Below are positions 28,404 through 35,688 of a DNA stretch of 64,000 bases, one piece after another; the stretch's first letter is position 1, and each line of letters begins with the position of its first letter. The notes under the pieces are model-generated. The model was not told the origin of the DNA and searched no databases. It saw nothing but the letters and a program-made list of their open reading frames with translations. Origin of the DNA: Acidobacterium capsulatum ATCC 51196. Lineage in GTDB: Bacteria > Acidobacteriota > Terriglobia > Terriglobales > Acidobacteriaceae. The translations under genes and the position numbers were made by a program. Where the stretch lies: the NCBI RefSeq assembly GCF_000022565.1, contig NC_012483.1:3906001-3970000 (forward strand). The letters run 5' to 3'.

Positions 28404-29675
28404 ATGGCTGTGGCTTTTGAACTTCGTTGTCGTGAGTGCGGACGATCCTATGGAAACGCTCCGCTGTCGATTTGCGAGGACTGTTTTACGCCGCTGGAGG
28501 TATTCTGCGATCTCGAAGCGGCGCGTGGCGAGTTTACGCGCGAGAAGATTGCGGCTGGCCCCACGAGCATGTGGCGCTACAAGGCGCTGCTGCCGGTCGC
28601 GGAAGATTTTGAGCCGGTCACGCCCGCCGGCTGGACGCCTCTGCTGAAGGCTCCGAACCTTGGCCGCCGCATCGGCGCCAACAATCTCTACATCAAGAAC
28701 GACGCCGTGTGCCTGCCCACGCTGAGCTTCAAAGATCGCGTGGTCGCCGTGGCTCTGGCCAGCGCCAAGGCCTTTGGATTCGATACGGTCGGCTGCTCCT
28801 CGACCGGCAACCTCGCCAATGCCGTAGCCGCGCAGGCCGCGCGCATGGGACTCAAGACCTTCATTCTCGTCCCGGCCGATCTTGAGGCCGCAAAGATTCT
28901 CAACACGCAGGTCTACGGCGCAAATCTGGTGCGCATCGACGGCAACTATGACCACGTGAACCGTCTCTGCTCGCAGATTGCCGACCGCTACCACTGGGGC
29001 TTTGTGAATGTAAATCTGCGCCCCTACTATGCCGAAGGCTCCAAGAGCGTGGGCTTTGAAATCGCCGAACAGCTTGGCTGGCGCTTGCCTGACAACGTGG
29101 TGGTCCCCATGGCCGGCGGCTCGCTGATCCGCAAGATTCACAAGGCGTTTCGTGAGCTGGTCGCGCTCGGCCTGGTCGAAGACAAGCATGTGCGCTTCTT
29201 TGGCGCGCAGGCCACCGGATGCTCGCCCATTGCTGCCGCTGTGAAGGCGGGCCGCACTGAGATTGAGCCGCAGCGCCCTTCGACGATTGCGCGTTCGCTC
29301 GCGATCGGCAACCCGGCCGATGGCCGCTACGCCGCCGCGCTCATTCAGGAGACGGGCGGTTATGCCGAAGATGTGTCCGACGTGGAGCTGGTCTCCGCAA
29401 TTCAGGAGCTGGCCGAAACCGAAGGCGTCTTCACCGAGACGGCCGGCGGCGTGACCACGGCGGTGACCGCGCGGCTCTATGCGCATGGCCGCATTCATCC
29501 TGACGAGCTGACCGTCACCTGCATCACCGGCAACGGCCTCAAGACCACCGACGCACTGCAGGGCTCCTATGAGCTGGAGCAGGCGGTGCGTCCGCGCCTG
29601 GCCGACTTTGAGGCTTACGTCGAAGAGAAAAAATTCCAGCATGAGCTGGTACTGGAAGGAAGCTATGCCCGTTAG
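28404..29675 (+). CDS. thrC: threonine-synthase-like PLP enzyme under SAM riboswitch
   Basis: This 423-residue fold-type II PLP enzyme has an N-terminal zinc-ribbon-like start with C9, C12, C24 and C27, the PLP lysine K110 in SFKDR, the phosphate/substrate loop SSTGN (132-136) and a glycine-rich MAGGSL segment. By family it converts O-phosphohomoserine to threonine. Two things argue for a sulfur role instead: the SAM-I riboswitch in its leader and the overlapping sulfur-carrier gene downstream. It may make homocysteine from O-phosphohomoserine with carrier thiocarboxylate as sulfur donor, but that is inference. The start is ATG 28404 behind AGAGGAA. Confidence 0.85.
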   Translation: MAVAFELRCRECGRSYGNAPLSICEDCFTPLEVFCDLEAARGEFTREKIAAGPTSMWRYKALLPVAEDFEPVTPAGWTPLLKAPNLGRRIGANNLYIKNDAVCLPTLSFKDRVVAVALASAKAFGFDTVGCSSTGNLANAVAAQAARMGLKTFILVPADLEAAKILNTQVYGANLVRIDGNYDHVNRLCSQIADRYHWGFVNVNLRPYYAEGSKSVGFEIAEQLGWRLPDNVVVPMAGGSLIRKIHKAFRELVALGLVEDKHVRFFGAQATGCSPIAAAVKAGRTEIEPQRPSTIARSLAIGNPADGRYAAALIQETGGYAEDVSDVELVSAIQELAETEGVFTETAGGVTTAVTARLYAHGRIHPDELTVTCITGNGLKTTDALQGSYELEQAVRPRLADFEAYVEEKKFQHELVLEGSYAR

Positions 29676-29946
29676 AGTTCTGCTGCCCAACGCATTTCAC
29701 AAGCACACCAATGGCACCAAGGAGATTCAGTCGTCGGCCGAAAATCTGCCGGCCCTGATCGCCGAAATCGAAACCACCTTTCCCGCGCTGGGCTCACACC
29801 TGCGCGACGAGAAGGGCGAGGTGCGCCGCTTCATCAACTTCTATGTGAACGACGAAGACATCCGATTTCTCGGCAACGAGAAGTATGTGTTTCAGGATGG
29901 CGATGAAGTGCTCGTGATCCCTTCCATTGCCGGCGGATGCTGCTGA
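29665..29946 (+). CDS. ThiS/MoaD-like sulfur carrier protein with GGCC tail
   Basis: This 93-residue beta-grasp protein has RVLLPNAFHKHTNG, an LIAEIETTFPALG helix, RRFINFYVNDEDIRFL and the C-terminal DGDEVLVIPSIAGG typical of MoaD/ThiS/CysO carriers. The diglycine is not terminal: two Cys follow, so the protein ends GGCC. Carriers such as QbsE and HcyS also have residues after GG that a protease removes before adenylation. ATG 29665 overlaps the end of the thrC-like gene by 11 bp, with GGAAGG upstream. It probably feeds sulfur to the upstream PLP enzyme. No JAMM protease or E1-like enzyme is in the window. Confidence 0.87.
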   Translation: MPVRVLLPNAFHKHTNGTKEIQSSAENLPALIAEIETTFPALGSHLRDEKGEVRRFINFYVNDEDIRFLGNEKYVFQDGDEVLVIPSIAGGCC

Positions 29947-29982
29947 ACAGAATTGCCTGAGTATCTCCTGAACCAAACTACC

Positions 29983-30012
29983 GGCAGCCCCGCAAAGGGC
30001 TGCCATTTTTGT
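29983..30012 (+). terminator. rho-independent terminator after the sulfur-carrier gene
   Basis: Stem GGCAGCCC (29983-29990) pairs with GGGCTGCC (29997-30004) around a 6-nt loop, followed by ATTTTTGT. It ends the plus-strand riboswitch operon just before the convergent aminotransferase gene. Confidence 0.85.
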
Positions 30013-30017
30013 ATTTG

Positions 30018-31184
30018 TCACAGTTTCCCAAGCAAATCACAGGCCCGCTGCAGATCCTCTTCGCGCTTGGCAAAGCAGAAGCGCAGCAGGTTCTCTCCCC
30101 GTCCTTCGGCAAAGAAGGCCGTGCCGGCCACGGCGGCCACGCCGGTGGCGGCCAGCAGCGTGCGCGCTTTCTCGCGGGCATTCGCACCGGCGATGCGGCT
30201 GGCATCGGCCAGCACGTAGTAGGCTCCCGCGGGAATGGACGGCGTGAGCCCCATGCGCGTGAGCGCGCCGCAGAGCAGGTCCCGCTTCGATTGATAATCG
30301 CGGGCCATGGCCTGGTAATACTCATCCGGCAGCGCCACCAGCCCCGCCGCCGCGCCGTGCTGCAAAGGCGCCGGCGCGCACACATACGTCAGATCGTGAA
30401 AGTAGCCGATCGTGCCCAGCACGCTGCGGTCGGCAATCAGGTAGCCGACGCGCCAGCCCGTGATGCTGAAGGTCTTCGACAGGCCCGAGATGGTGATGGT
30501 GCGGCTCGCCATGCCCGGCAGCGTGGCAAAGCTGACATGCTGTGCGCCTTCAAAGACGAAATACTCATAAATCTCATCCGTGAAAACAATGAGGTCATGC
30601 TCTTCCACGATGGCGGCAATCTGCGCCAGCTCTTCGCGGGTAAAGACCTTGCCGCACGGGTTCGACGGCGTGTTGATCAGCAGTGCGCGAGTGCGCGGCG
30701 TGATGGCTCGCCGCAGCCGGTCAAAGTCGATGGCCCAGTTGCCGTTCTCGAGCGGCACCGCCACCGGCACGGCGCGTTGCGCGCGCAGCGTGTTGGCGTG
30801 GTAGCCGTAGAAGGGCTCAAACAGCAGCACTTCATCGCCGGGATTCAGCAGCGCCAGGCATGCGGCATAAAACGCGCCGGTCGCCCCTGACGTCACCAGC
30901 ACTTCGCTTTCCGGGTCCGCATGAATGCCGTTGTAGCGCAGAGCTTTCTGCGCGATGGCGTCGCGCAGCACCGCGATGCCGTCCAGCCGCGTATAGATGT
31001 TGTGGCCCTGCTCGATGGCCGCGAGCGCGCGCTCGGCCACGGGCGCCGGAACGCCGGTATCGCAGACGCCCTGCGCCAGGTTGACGCCGCCCATGCGGTC
31101 GCACTCCACCGACATGGAGCGGATTTCCGACTGCACAATCAGGGGAGAAATTTCACTCAGACGAAGAGCGCTCGCAGAAGCCAT
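30018..31184 (-). CDS. class I/II pyridoxal-phosphate aminotransferase
   Basis: This 388-residue fold-type I aminotransferase has LAQGVCDTGVP near the N-terminus, TSGATGAF for the PLP phosphate, N175 in NTPSNPCGK, D203 and Y206 in TDEIYEY, and the Schiff-base lysine K237 in SGLSKTFSITGWRVGY. The pattern is that of the kynurenine/aspartate aminotransferase subgroup (also found in methionine salvage and glutamine transaminase K). The start is ATG 31184; a TTG 18 bp upstream is less likely. It converges on the thrC-like operon. The amino donor and acceptor are not determinable. Confidence 0.9.
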   Translation of the reverse strand: MASASALRLSEISPLIVQSEIRSMSVECDRMGGVNLAQGVCDTGVPAPVAERALAAIEQGHNIYTRLDGIAVLRDAIAQKALRYNGIHADPESEVLVTSGATGAFYAACLALLNPGDEVLLFEPFYGYHANTLRAQRAVPVAVPLENGNWAIDFDRLRRAITPRTRALLINTPSNPCGKVFTREELAQIAAIVEEHDLIVFTDEIYEYFVFEGAQHVSFATLPGMASRTITISGLSKTFSITGWRVGYLIADRSVLGTIGYFHDLTYVCAPAPLQHGAAAGLVALPDEYYQAMARDYQSKRDLLCGALTRMGLTPSIPAGAYYVLADASRIAGANAREKARTLLAATGVAAVAGTAFFAEGRGENLLRFCFAKREEDLQRACDLLGKL

Positions 31185-31216
31185 GCAGCATGTGTAGCAC
31201 AACGGGGCAACCGGCG

Positions 31217-31984
31217 TCAGGCCGTCGAAACAGGGCCTTCGACGGGAGGCAAATCTGGCAAGGCCCCTCGCAGGGCCAGCGTGTGCTCGCGCAGCTCGCG
31301 CGCCGCTTGTTTGCGATCCCGGAAGCTTTGCATGGTGAGACCAAAGCGCACCCGGGCCTCTGCGCGGGGCACGCGCAGCAGGCTGCGCAGATGCGGCAGA
31401 AATGAGACGTCGCCGAAATAGCAGAAGCCGCTCTCAGTCCGCCCGGGCGAGGCGTAAGCAACAGCCGCTGGCGTGATGGGCGCACACACGCGAATGGCGG
31501 CCTCAAGCAGCGAAGGGAAGTAGGGCAGCACCTCGCTGCCATCCGTGCTGGTGCCCTCGGGAAACAGCACCAGCGGAAACCCCTCGGCCAGCACGGCTTC
31601 CATCTGCTGCGAAACGCTTTCGACGGCCGTGCGGCGTTCGCGATTCACAAACAGGGTGCCGCCAAAGCGGGCCAGCATGCCAAAGACGGGCCAATGCAGC
31701 ACGTCTGCCTTTGACACAAAGACGCACGGCATTACCGAGGCAAAGGCCAGCACATCCAGATAGCTCAGGTGGTTGGAAGTTATCAGCCCCGCCGCGGGCG
31801 GAGTCCCCTCCCATGCAATCTCTAATTGAAAGGCGCGCGCCACGCGACGGCAGGAGCGATGCATCCAAAGCGCCCGCTGACGCAGCGGCACGCGGCCACC
31901 GTGCCGCAGGCTGAGCATGCCAAAGGTGAGATAGTTGACGGCCAGCGCCCGCGCAACGCTGGCGGCCCGCAATGTTTGTGCCAA
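31217..31984 (-). CDS. olsA: lyso-ornithine lipid/1-acylglycerol-phosphate acyltransferase (OlsA/PlsC-like)
   Basis: The protein has about 255 residues with an N-terminal hydrophobic segment, the acyltransferase HX4D motif in NHLSYLD, and the FPEGTSTDG block of the PlsC/LPLAT family. It directly follows an OlsB-like gene on the same strand, the usual olsB-olsA pair in which OlsA acylates lyso-ornithine lipid to ornithine lipid. No ATG is available near the start. TTG 31984, 15 bp after the olsB stop, is the best candidate, with another TTG at 31972; no clear ribosome-binding site is visible, so the exact start is uncertain. Confidence 0.8.
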   Translation of the reverse strand: MAQTLRAASVARALAVNYLTFGMLSLRHGGRVPLRQRALWMHRSCRRVARAFQLEIAWEGTPPAAGLITSNHLSYLDVLAFASVMPCVFVSKADVLHWPVFGMLARFGGTLFVNRERRTAVESVSQQMEAVLAEGFPLVLFPEGTSTDGSEVLPYFPSLLEAAIRVCAPITPAAVAYASPGRTESGFCYFGDVSFLPHLRSLLRVPRAEARVRFGLTMQSFRDRKQAARELREHTLALRGALPDLPPVEGPVSTA

Positions 31985-31998
31985 TGCAGAGAGCGAAG

Positions 31999-32862
31999 TT
32001 ATTGCGTGTCCGTCATGAACCGGGTGCGCGCCGCCGGGGAAAGCTCTTCCAGGTCGAGCAGCGTCAGAAAGTCGATCGTCCCGAACTCGCGATCCCAGGC
32101 TGGTTCGCTGCAAATGCGTGCTCCTACGCCGATGTAGGTCCTGAGTAGCTTGGGTACCTTGACCTCGATGCCGGCGGTGGTATCTTCTGGCGGCAGTTTG
32201 TAGGCATCCGTCGCCTCGGTGCGAAATTGCTCCGGCGCGAGGAAACTGCCGAGGCGATGATACATTGCCCAGCCTTCCTGAGGCTCGCGGGAGTTCAGCG
32301 AAGAGCAGCCGATCAGGTAACGCAGGCCCCGCATGCGCGCATATTGCCCAATGGAGCGCCACAAGAGCGTCAGCACTTCGCTGGTGCGGTGCTGGCTGTC
32401 GATCGACGCGCGCCCCAGCTCGAGCACCTGAGCGCGAATGCCTTCGTAAGGCTGAAAGCAGAATTCCTGCTCGCTGTAGTAACCAAAGTTTTCCCGGGCG
32501 GTCATTCCGGACTGCATCCTATAAGTGCCCACGATGCGTCCAAGTTCCATGTCTTCTACAATCAAGTGGTCGCAGACGGCATCGAATTGGTCCTGGTCGA
32601 GTCCTGTTTGGTAAGACTCCAGCAGGCCCTCCCCCAGTTCGAGGTTGAAAACCTTAAACCGGAGCCTGCATGCATCTTGCTGATCCGCCACAGTTTGCGC
32701 GAGGCGCGCGCGGTATTTTCCATAAGCGCCAAGCGTCGCGGCCTCGGGAATAACCAGAGGCAGAGAGGCGGAAGCATCTGCCGATGTTTCTCGCGCCGGG
32801 TACCGGTTCCGCTCGGCAGGCAGGGTCACCAAGGGGCCAATCACGCATTGATGATGCTGCAC
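31999..32862 (-). CDS. olsB: OlsB-like ornithine N-acyltransferase (GNAT fold)
   Basis: This 287-residue protein matches the Acetyltransf_5/OlsB family: DACRLRFKVFNLELGEG, CDHLIVEDMELGRIVGTYRM, LELGRASIDSQHR and YLIGCSSLNSREPQ lie in the expected order. OlsB uses 3-hydroxyacyl-ACP to N-acylate ornithine, the first step of phosphorus-free ornithine lipid synthesis. A polar N-terminal extension of about 45 residues precedes the core. The neighbour olsA supplies the second acylation. It faces a small basic protein gene across a roughly 200-bp divergent gap. Confidence 0.85.
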   Translation of the reverse strand: MQHHQCVIGPLVTLPAERNRYPARETSADASASLPLVIPEAATLGAYGKYRARLAQTVADQQDACRLRFKVFNLELGEGLLESYQTGLDQDQFDAVCDHLIVEDMELGRIVGTYRMQSGMTARENFGYYSEQEFCFQPYEGIRAQVLELGRASIDSQHRTSEVLTLLWRSIGQYARMRGLRYLIGCSSLNSREPQEGWAMYHRLGSFLAPEQFRTEATDAYKLPPEDTTAGIEVKVPKLLRTYIGVGARICSEPAWDREFGTIDFLTLLDLEELSPAARTRFMTDTQ

Positions 32863-32946
32863 ATTTGTTTCACCCGTCTTAAAAGGGCGAGAAAACGGGG
32901 CAAAATTTCTGTAAATGACACGGAAGGGGCAGAACCTTCTCAGTTA

Positions 32947-32978
32947 GGGCCAATACGTATTTTCGTGACGAATGGCCC
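32947..32978. promoter_or_regulatory. inverted repeat in olsB / small-protein divergent region
   Basis: GGGCCA (32947-32952) pairs with TGGCCC (32973-32978) and encloses the palindrome AATACGTATT (32952-32961). It sits between two divergent genes, so an operator is possible. No regulator is identified. TTGACC at 32993-32998 could be a plus-strand -35 box but lacks a good -10 partner. Confidence 0.3.
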
Positions 32979-33059
32979 ATTTATGGAATACTTTGACCAT
33001 AGTTGTGTTTCCCAGACAGTAATACGCAACAAATAAGAACGAAGGATGAAATCCAAAAA

Positions 33060-33299
33060 ATGACACGCGAAGAAATCATCGCAGCAATCGACGAAGAAAT
33101 CGGACGGCTTGAGAAAGTGAGAGAACTGCTCCAGGCCGCCGGATCCAGCAAGTTTGCCGGCTCTATCGGGCGCAAGTCTGTTTCCGCACCCAAGAAGCGG
33201 AACCTCAGTGCGGATGCGCGCGCGCGCATCGCCGCTGCCCAGAAGCGCCGTTGGGCCAAGCAGAAGGCCGCTCAGGGTAACAAGAAGCAGGCCTCCTAA
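33060..33299 (+). CDS. small basic protein with helical N-terminus
   Basis: A 79-residue protein. The first half, REEIIAAIDEEIGRLEKVRELL, is a predicted amphipathic or coiled-coil helix. The second half is strongly basic and ends in the KKRNLSADARARIAAAQKRRWA type motif seen in many small acidobacterial and proteobacterial proteins, which resembles the DNA-binding tails of H-NS-like or histone-like proteins. A nucleoid or RNA-binding role is inference. GAAGGA lies upstream, and the dut gene starts 9 bp after the stop, so they are probably co-transcribed. Confidence 0.75.
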   Translation: MTREEIIAAIDEEIGRLEKVRELLQAAGSSKFAGSIGRKSVSAPKKRNLSADARARIAAAQKRRWAKQKAAQGNKKQAS

Positions 33300-33308
33300 G
33301 CTCTGCCA

Positions 33309-33803
33309 ATGATTCTTGTAAAACTTCTCCATCCCGAGGCCCAGGTCCCGACCGTTGCGCATGCCGGCAGTGACCTGGGCTTTGACCTTTACTCCATTGA
33401 GGATGTCGTTCTGCCGCCCGGCGTGCCCGTCAAGGTGCGCACCGGCATCGCGGTGGAAGGCCCTCCCGGCTGCGGCTTTGTGCTGGGCGACCGCTCCTCG
33501 ATGGCAGCCCGTGGAATCACCTACGCCGGAGGCCGCATCGATGCCGGCTATCGCGGAGAGATCCTCGTCTGTCTCATCAACGTCAATCAGCCCGTCTATT
33601 CGCTGCGCACCGGGCACAACAACACGGGCGCGGTGACGGCCGTTCACCTCGATGTCTCTGACGTCAGTGTGACGCTCCGCAAGGGCGACCGCATTGCGCA
33701 GATGTCGCCCTTTGAGGCGCGCACCGGTCTTGAGGTTTCTGTCGTAGAGGAACTCTCGGAGTCCACGCGCGGTGCCGGGGGCTTTGGTTCGAGCGGCCGC
33801 TGA
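33309..33803 (+). CDS. dut: dUTP diphosphatase
   Basis: This 164-residue enzyme hydrolyses dUTP to dUMP and PPi. All five trimeric dUTPase motifs are present: AGSDLGFDLYS (19-29), GDRSSMAARG (60-69), GGRIDAGYRGE (74-84, with catalytic Asp78), GDRIAQ (126-131) and RGAGGFGSSGR (154-164). Between motifs 3 and 4 there is a longer loop than usual (about residues 92-125), which explains the size above the typical 145-152. It lies 9 bp after the small basic protein gene. Confidence 0.95.
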   Translation: MILVKLLHPEAQVPTVAHAGSDLGFDLYSIEDVVLPPGVPVKVRTGIAVEGPPGCGFVLGDRSSMAARGITYAGGRIDAGYRGEILVCLINVNQPVYSLRTGHNNTGAVTAVHLDVSDVSVTLRKGDRIAQMSPFEARTGLEVSVVEELSESTRGAGGFGSSGR

Positions 33804-33820
33804 CCCAGCGGCCGCCTCGG

Positions 33821-34210
33821 CTATTTGCCGCGCAGATAAGCGTCCGTGCCGTTGATCCAGTCTTCGCGCGGCGGCGCAAACACGTCTAAATCAATCGTGT
33901 CTTCCAGCGCCTCAGCCGCGTGCGGCATATGCGGCGGAATCACCAGCGTCTCTCCGGCGCGCACGACAATCTCGCGTCCATCGTCAAAATGAAACCGCAA
34001 TGCTCCCGATAAAACGTAAGTGATCTGCTCATTGTGGTGGCTATGCCGGGGCACCACCGCGCCCTGGCGCAGCAGAATGCGTGCCAGCATTGACTGGCTG
34101 CCGTGCACAAACTGCCGCGTGATCAGAGGATTCAGCGGCTCAGGCGGAAGCTTGTCGAGGGCAATGTGCTGCAGTTCGTCTCGGGTCACAGATTTGCCTT
34201 CAGGGGACAC
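33821..34210 (-). CDS. cupin-domain protein
   Basis: This 129-residue single-domain cupin has motif 1 as PRHSHHNEQITYVLSGALRF (two His plus Glu for metal) and motif 2 as GETLVIPPHMPHAAEALED (His). The family is a small metal-binding beta-barrel used as dioxygenase, isomerase or sensor, and the substrate is unknown. The start is GTG 34210, chosen because AAGGAG lies 5 nt upstream (34216-34221); longer in-frame ATG starts have no such site. It is divergent from the SDR gene. Confidence 0.87.
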   Translation of the reverse strand: MSPEGKSVTRDELQHIALDKLPPEPLNPLITRQFVHGSQSMLARILLRQGAVVPRHSHHNEQITYVLSGALRFHFDDGREIVVRAGETLVIPPHMPHAAEALEDTIDLDVFAPPREDWINGTDAYLRGK

Positions 34211-34328
34211 AGGAACTCCTTGATCGCAGGATGTGGAATCTCCATCGGCAGAGTGCCTGACCATGGGCCATCTCGGCAAGTGCGCCGCGCCTCTGGCATC
34301 ATCAAAGCTCAGGAAGGAAGACACGCCC

Positions 34329-35117
34329 ATGGAGCTTGGAATCAAAAACAAGGTCGCGCTCATCGCCGGCGCCAGCCAGGGAATCGGCCGTGCCACAGCG
34401 CTCACTTTCGCCGCTGAAGGCGCGCATCTGGCGCTTTGCGCGCGCAACCGCACCGCGCTCGACGCCGTTGCAGACGAGGCCCGCGAGCGCTTCAACGTCT
34501 CGGTCTATGTAGAGCCGGTCGATGTGGAAGAGACCGATGCGCTGCAGGCCTTTGTGTCGCACGCCGCAAACGAGCTGGGCCGCGTGGATATCTGCGTGCC
34601 GAACGCGGGCGGACCACCCGCCAAGCCGTTTCTTGAAACCACCATCGAGGACTGGGAGCGCGCCTGGCACCTGAATCTGCGCAGCGCCATCGTGCTGGCG
34701 CAGGCGGTGCTGCCCGGCATGGTCGAGCGGCGCTGGGGCCGCATCGTCACGCTTACGTCTTACACCGTGAAGCAGCCGGTGCCCGAGCTGGTGCTCTCGA
34801 ACACCATCCGCGCCGGCATTCTCGGCCTCGTCCGTTCGCTCGCCGGGCAATTCGGCAAAGACGGCATCACAGTCAACAACGTAGGGCCGGGCTTCACTGA
34901 GACGGCCCGTTCGCGGCAATTGCTGGAGCAGCGCGCGCAATCGCGGGGCCTGCCCTTTGACCAGGTGCGGCACGAACTGGAGCGCGAGATTCCCATCGGC
35001 CGCATGGCCTCGCCCGAAGAAGTGGCCGGCACCATTGTCTGGCTTGCCTCAGAGCTTGCCGCCAGCATCACCGGGCAAACCGTGCTGGTGGATGGCGGCA
35101 GCTACAAAGGCACCTGA
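34329..35117 (+). CDS. short-chain dehydrogenase/reductase (SDR)
   Basis: This 262-residue classical SDR has the cofactor motif GASQGIG near residues 13-19 and NAGG near 90. The active-site serine region reads VTLTSYTVKQP and does not show a textbook YxxxK; the spacing suggests a variant of the FabG-like or 3-oxoacyl/glucose dehydrogenase subgroup. The C-terminal region ends in ITGQTVLVDGG as usual. The start is ATG 34329 behind GGAAGGAAG. The substrate is unknown. It diverges from the cupin gene. Confidence 0.87.
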   Translation: MELGIKNKVALIAGASQGIGRATALTFAAEGAHLALCARNRTALDAVADEARERFNVSVYVEPVDVEETDALQAFVSHAANELGRVDICVPNAGGPPAKPFLETTIEDWERAWHLNLRSAIVLAQAVLPGMVERRWGRIVTLTSYTVKQPVPELVLSNTIRAGILGLVRSLAGQFGKDGITVNNVGPGFTETARSRQLLEQRAQSRGLPFDQVRHELEREIPIGRMASPEEVAGTIVWLASELAASITGQTVLVDGGSYKGT

Positions 35118-35223
35118 CTCTCGCGGCCCATCCATCCCTATGGCGCTCAATCTCATCCATCTGTGCAGGCTTCAGGGTGTGCAGGTCTCAGACGGCAGCA
35201 CCGGGCCAATCAAGGAGAGAACG

Positions 35224-35442
35224 ATGAAAGCATCTGGATGGATTGGCGTGGTTCTGATCGTCATTGGAATCGTTGCGCTGGCATGGGGTGGAATTACCTA
35301 TACCCACAAGAAGAAAGTCATCAACATGGGGCCAATTCAGGCCTCGCACAAAGAGAAGAAGACCATTCCGCTGCCGCCGATTCTTGGCATTGTCTGCATC
35401 GTCGCTGGCGGCGGTCTGGTAGTTGCGGGCAACCGCAAGTAG
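35224..35442 (+). CDS. DUF3185-like small membrane protein
   Basis: This 72-residue protein has two hydrophobic helices (about 5-24 and 50-68) joined by a basic loop (THKKKVINMGPIQASHKEKK). The arrangement fits DUF3185 and similar two-helix inner-membrane proteins of unknown role. AGGAGAG precedes the ATG. A strong terminator follows 26 bp after the stop. Confidence 0.8.
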   Translation: MKASGWIGVVLIVIGIVALAWGGITYTHKKKVINMGPIQASHKEKKTIPLPPILGIVCIVAGGGLVVAGNRK

Positions 35443-35466
35443 CCGCAAACGTTCCGGCAGAAAAAA

Positions 35467-35495
35467 GAAAGGGCATCCGCGAGGATGCCCTTTTT
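35467..35495 (+). terminator. rho-independent terminator after DUF3185 gene
   Basis: AAAGGGCATCC (35468-35478) pairs with GGATGCCCTTT (35483-35493) around GCGA, and the stem runs into TTTTT. It is nearly identical to the hairpin at 35637-35663. Confidence 0.88.
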
Positions 35496-35636
35496 GAGGT
35501 TGGTGACAAACCTATGCAGCAATCGTTTTGTAACAGGGCATGACTTCAGTCATGCCGATCAAGCTCAATGAAATCAGCGGGCTTTAGCCCCTGCGCGATG
35601 TTTGTTCTGCTCTAATTCAACTTTGTCAGCAGTCAG

Positions 35637-35663
35637 AAAGGGCATCCGCAAGGGATGCCCTTT
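35637..35663 (-). terminator. hairpin terminator after porin gene
   Basis: AAAGGGCATCC (35637-35647) pairs with GGATGCCCTTT (35653-35663) around a 5-nt loop, 25 bp beyond the porin stop on the minus strand. Stem bases match the 35468-35493 hairpin exactly, so one is probably a copy of the other. Confidence 0.75.
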
Positions 35664-35688
35664 CCGCAGAGTAGAGTGAATCCCTGGA

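Noticed and set aside
28122-29690. A 522-codon antisense open frame across the thrC-like gene and the riboswitch
   Set aside because: It is the mirror of a well-supported gene and of a structured RNA, and no domain is recognisable.
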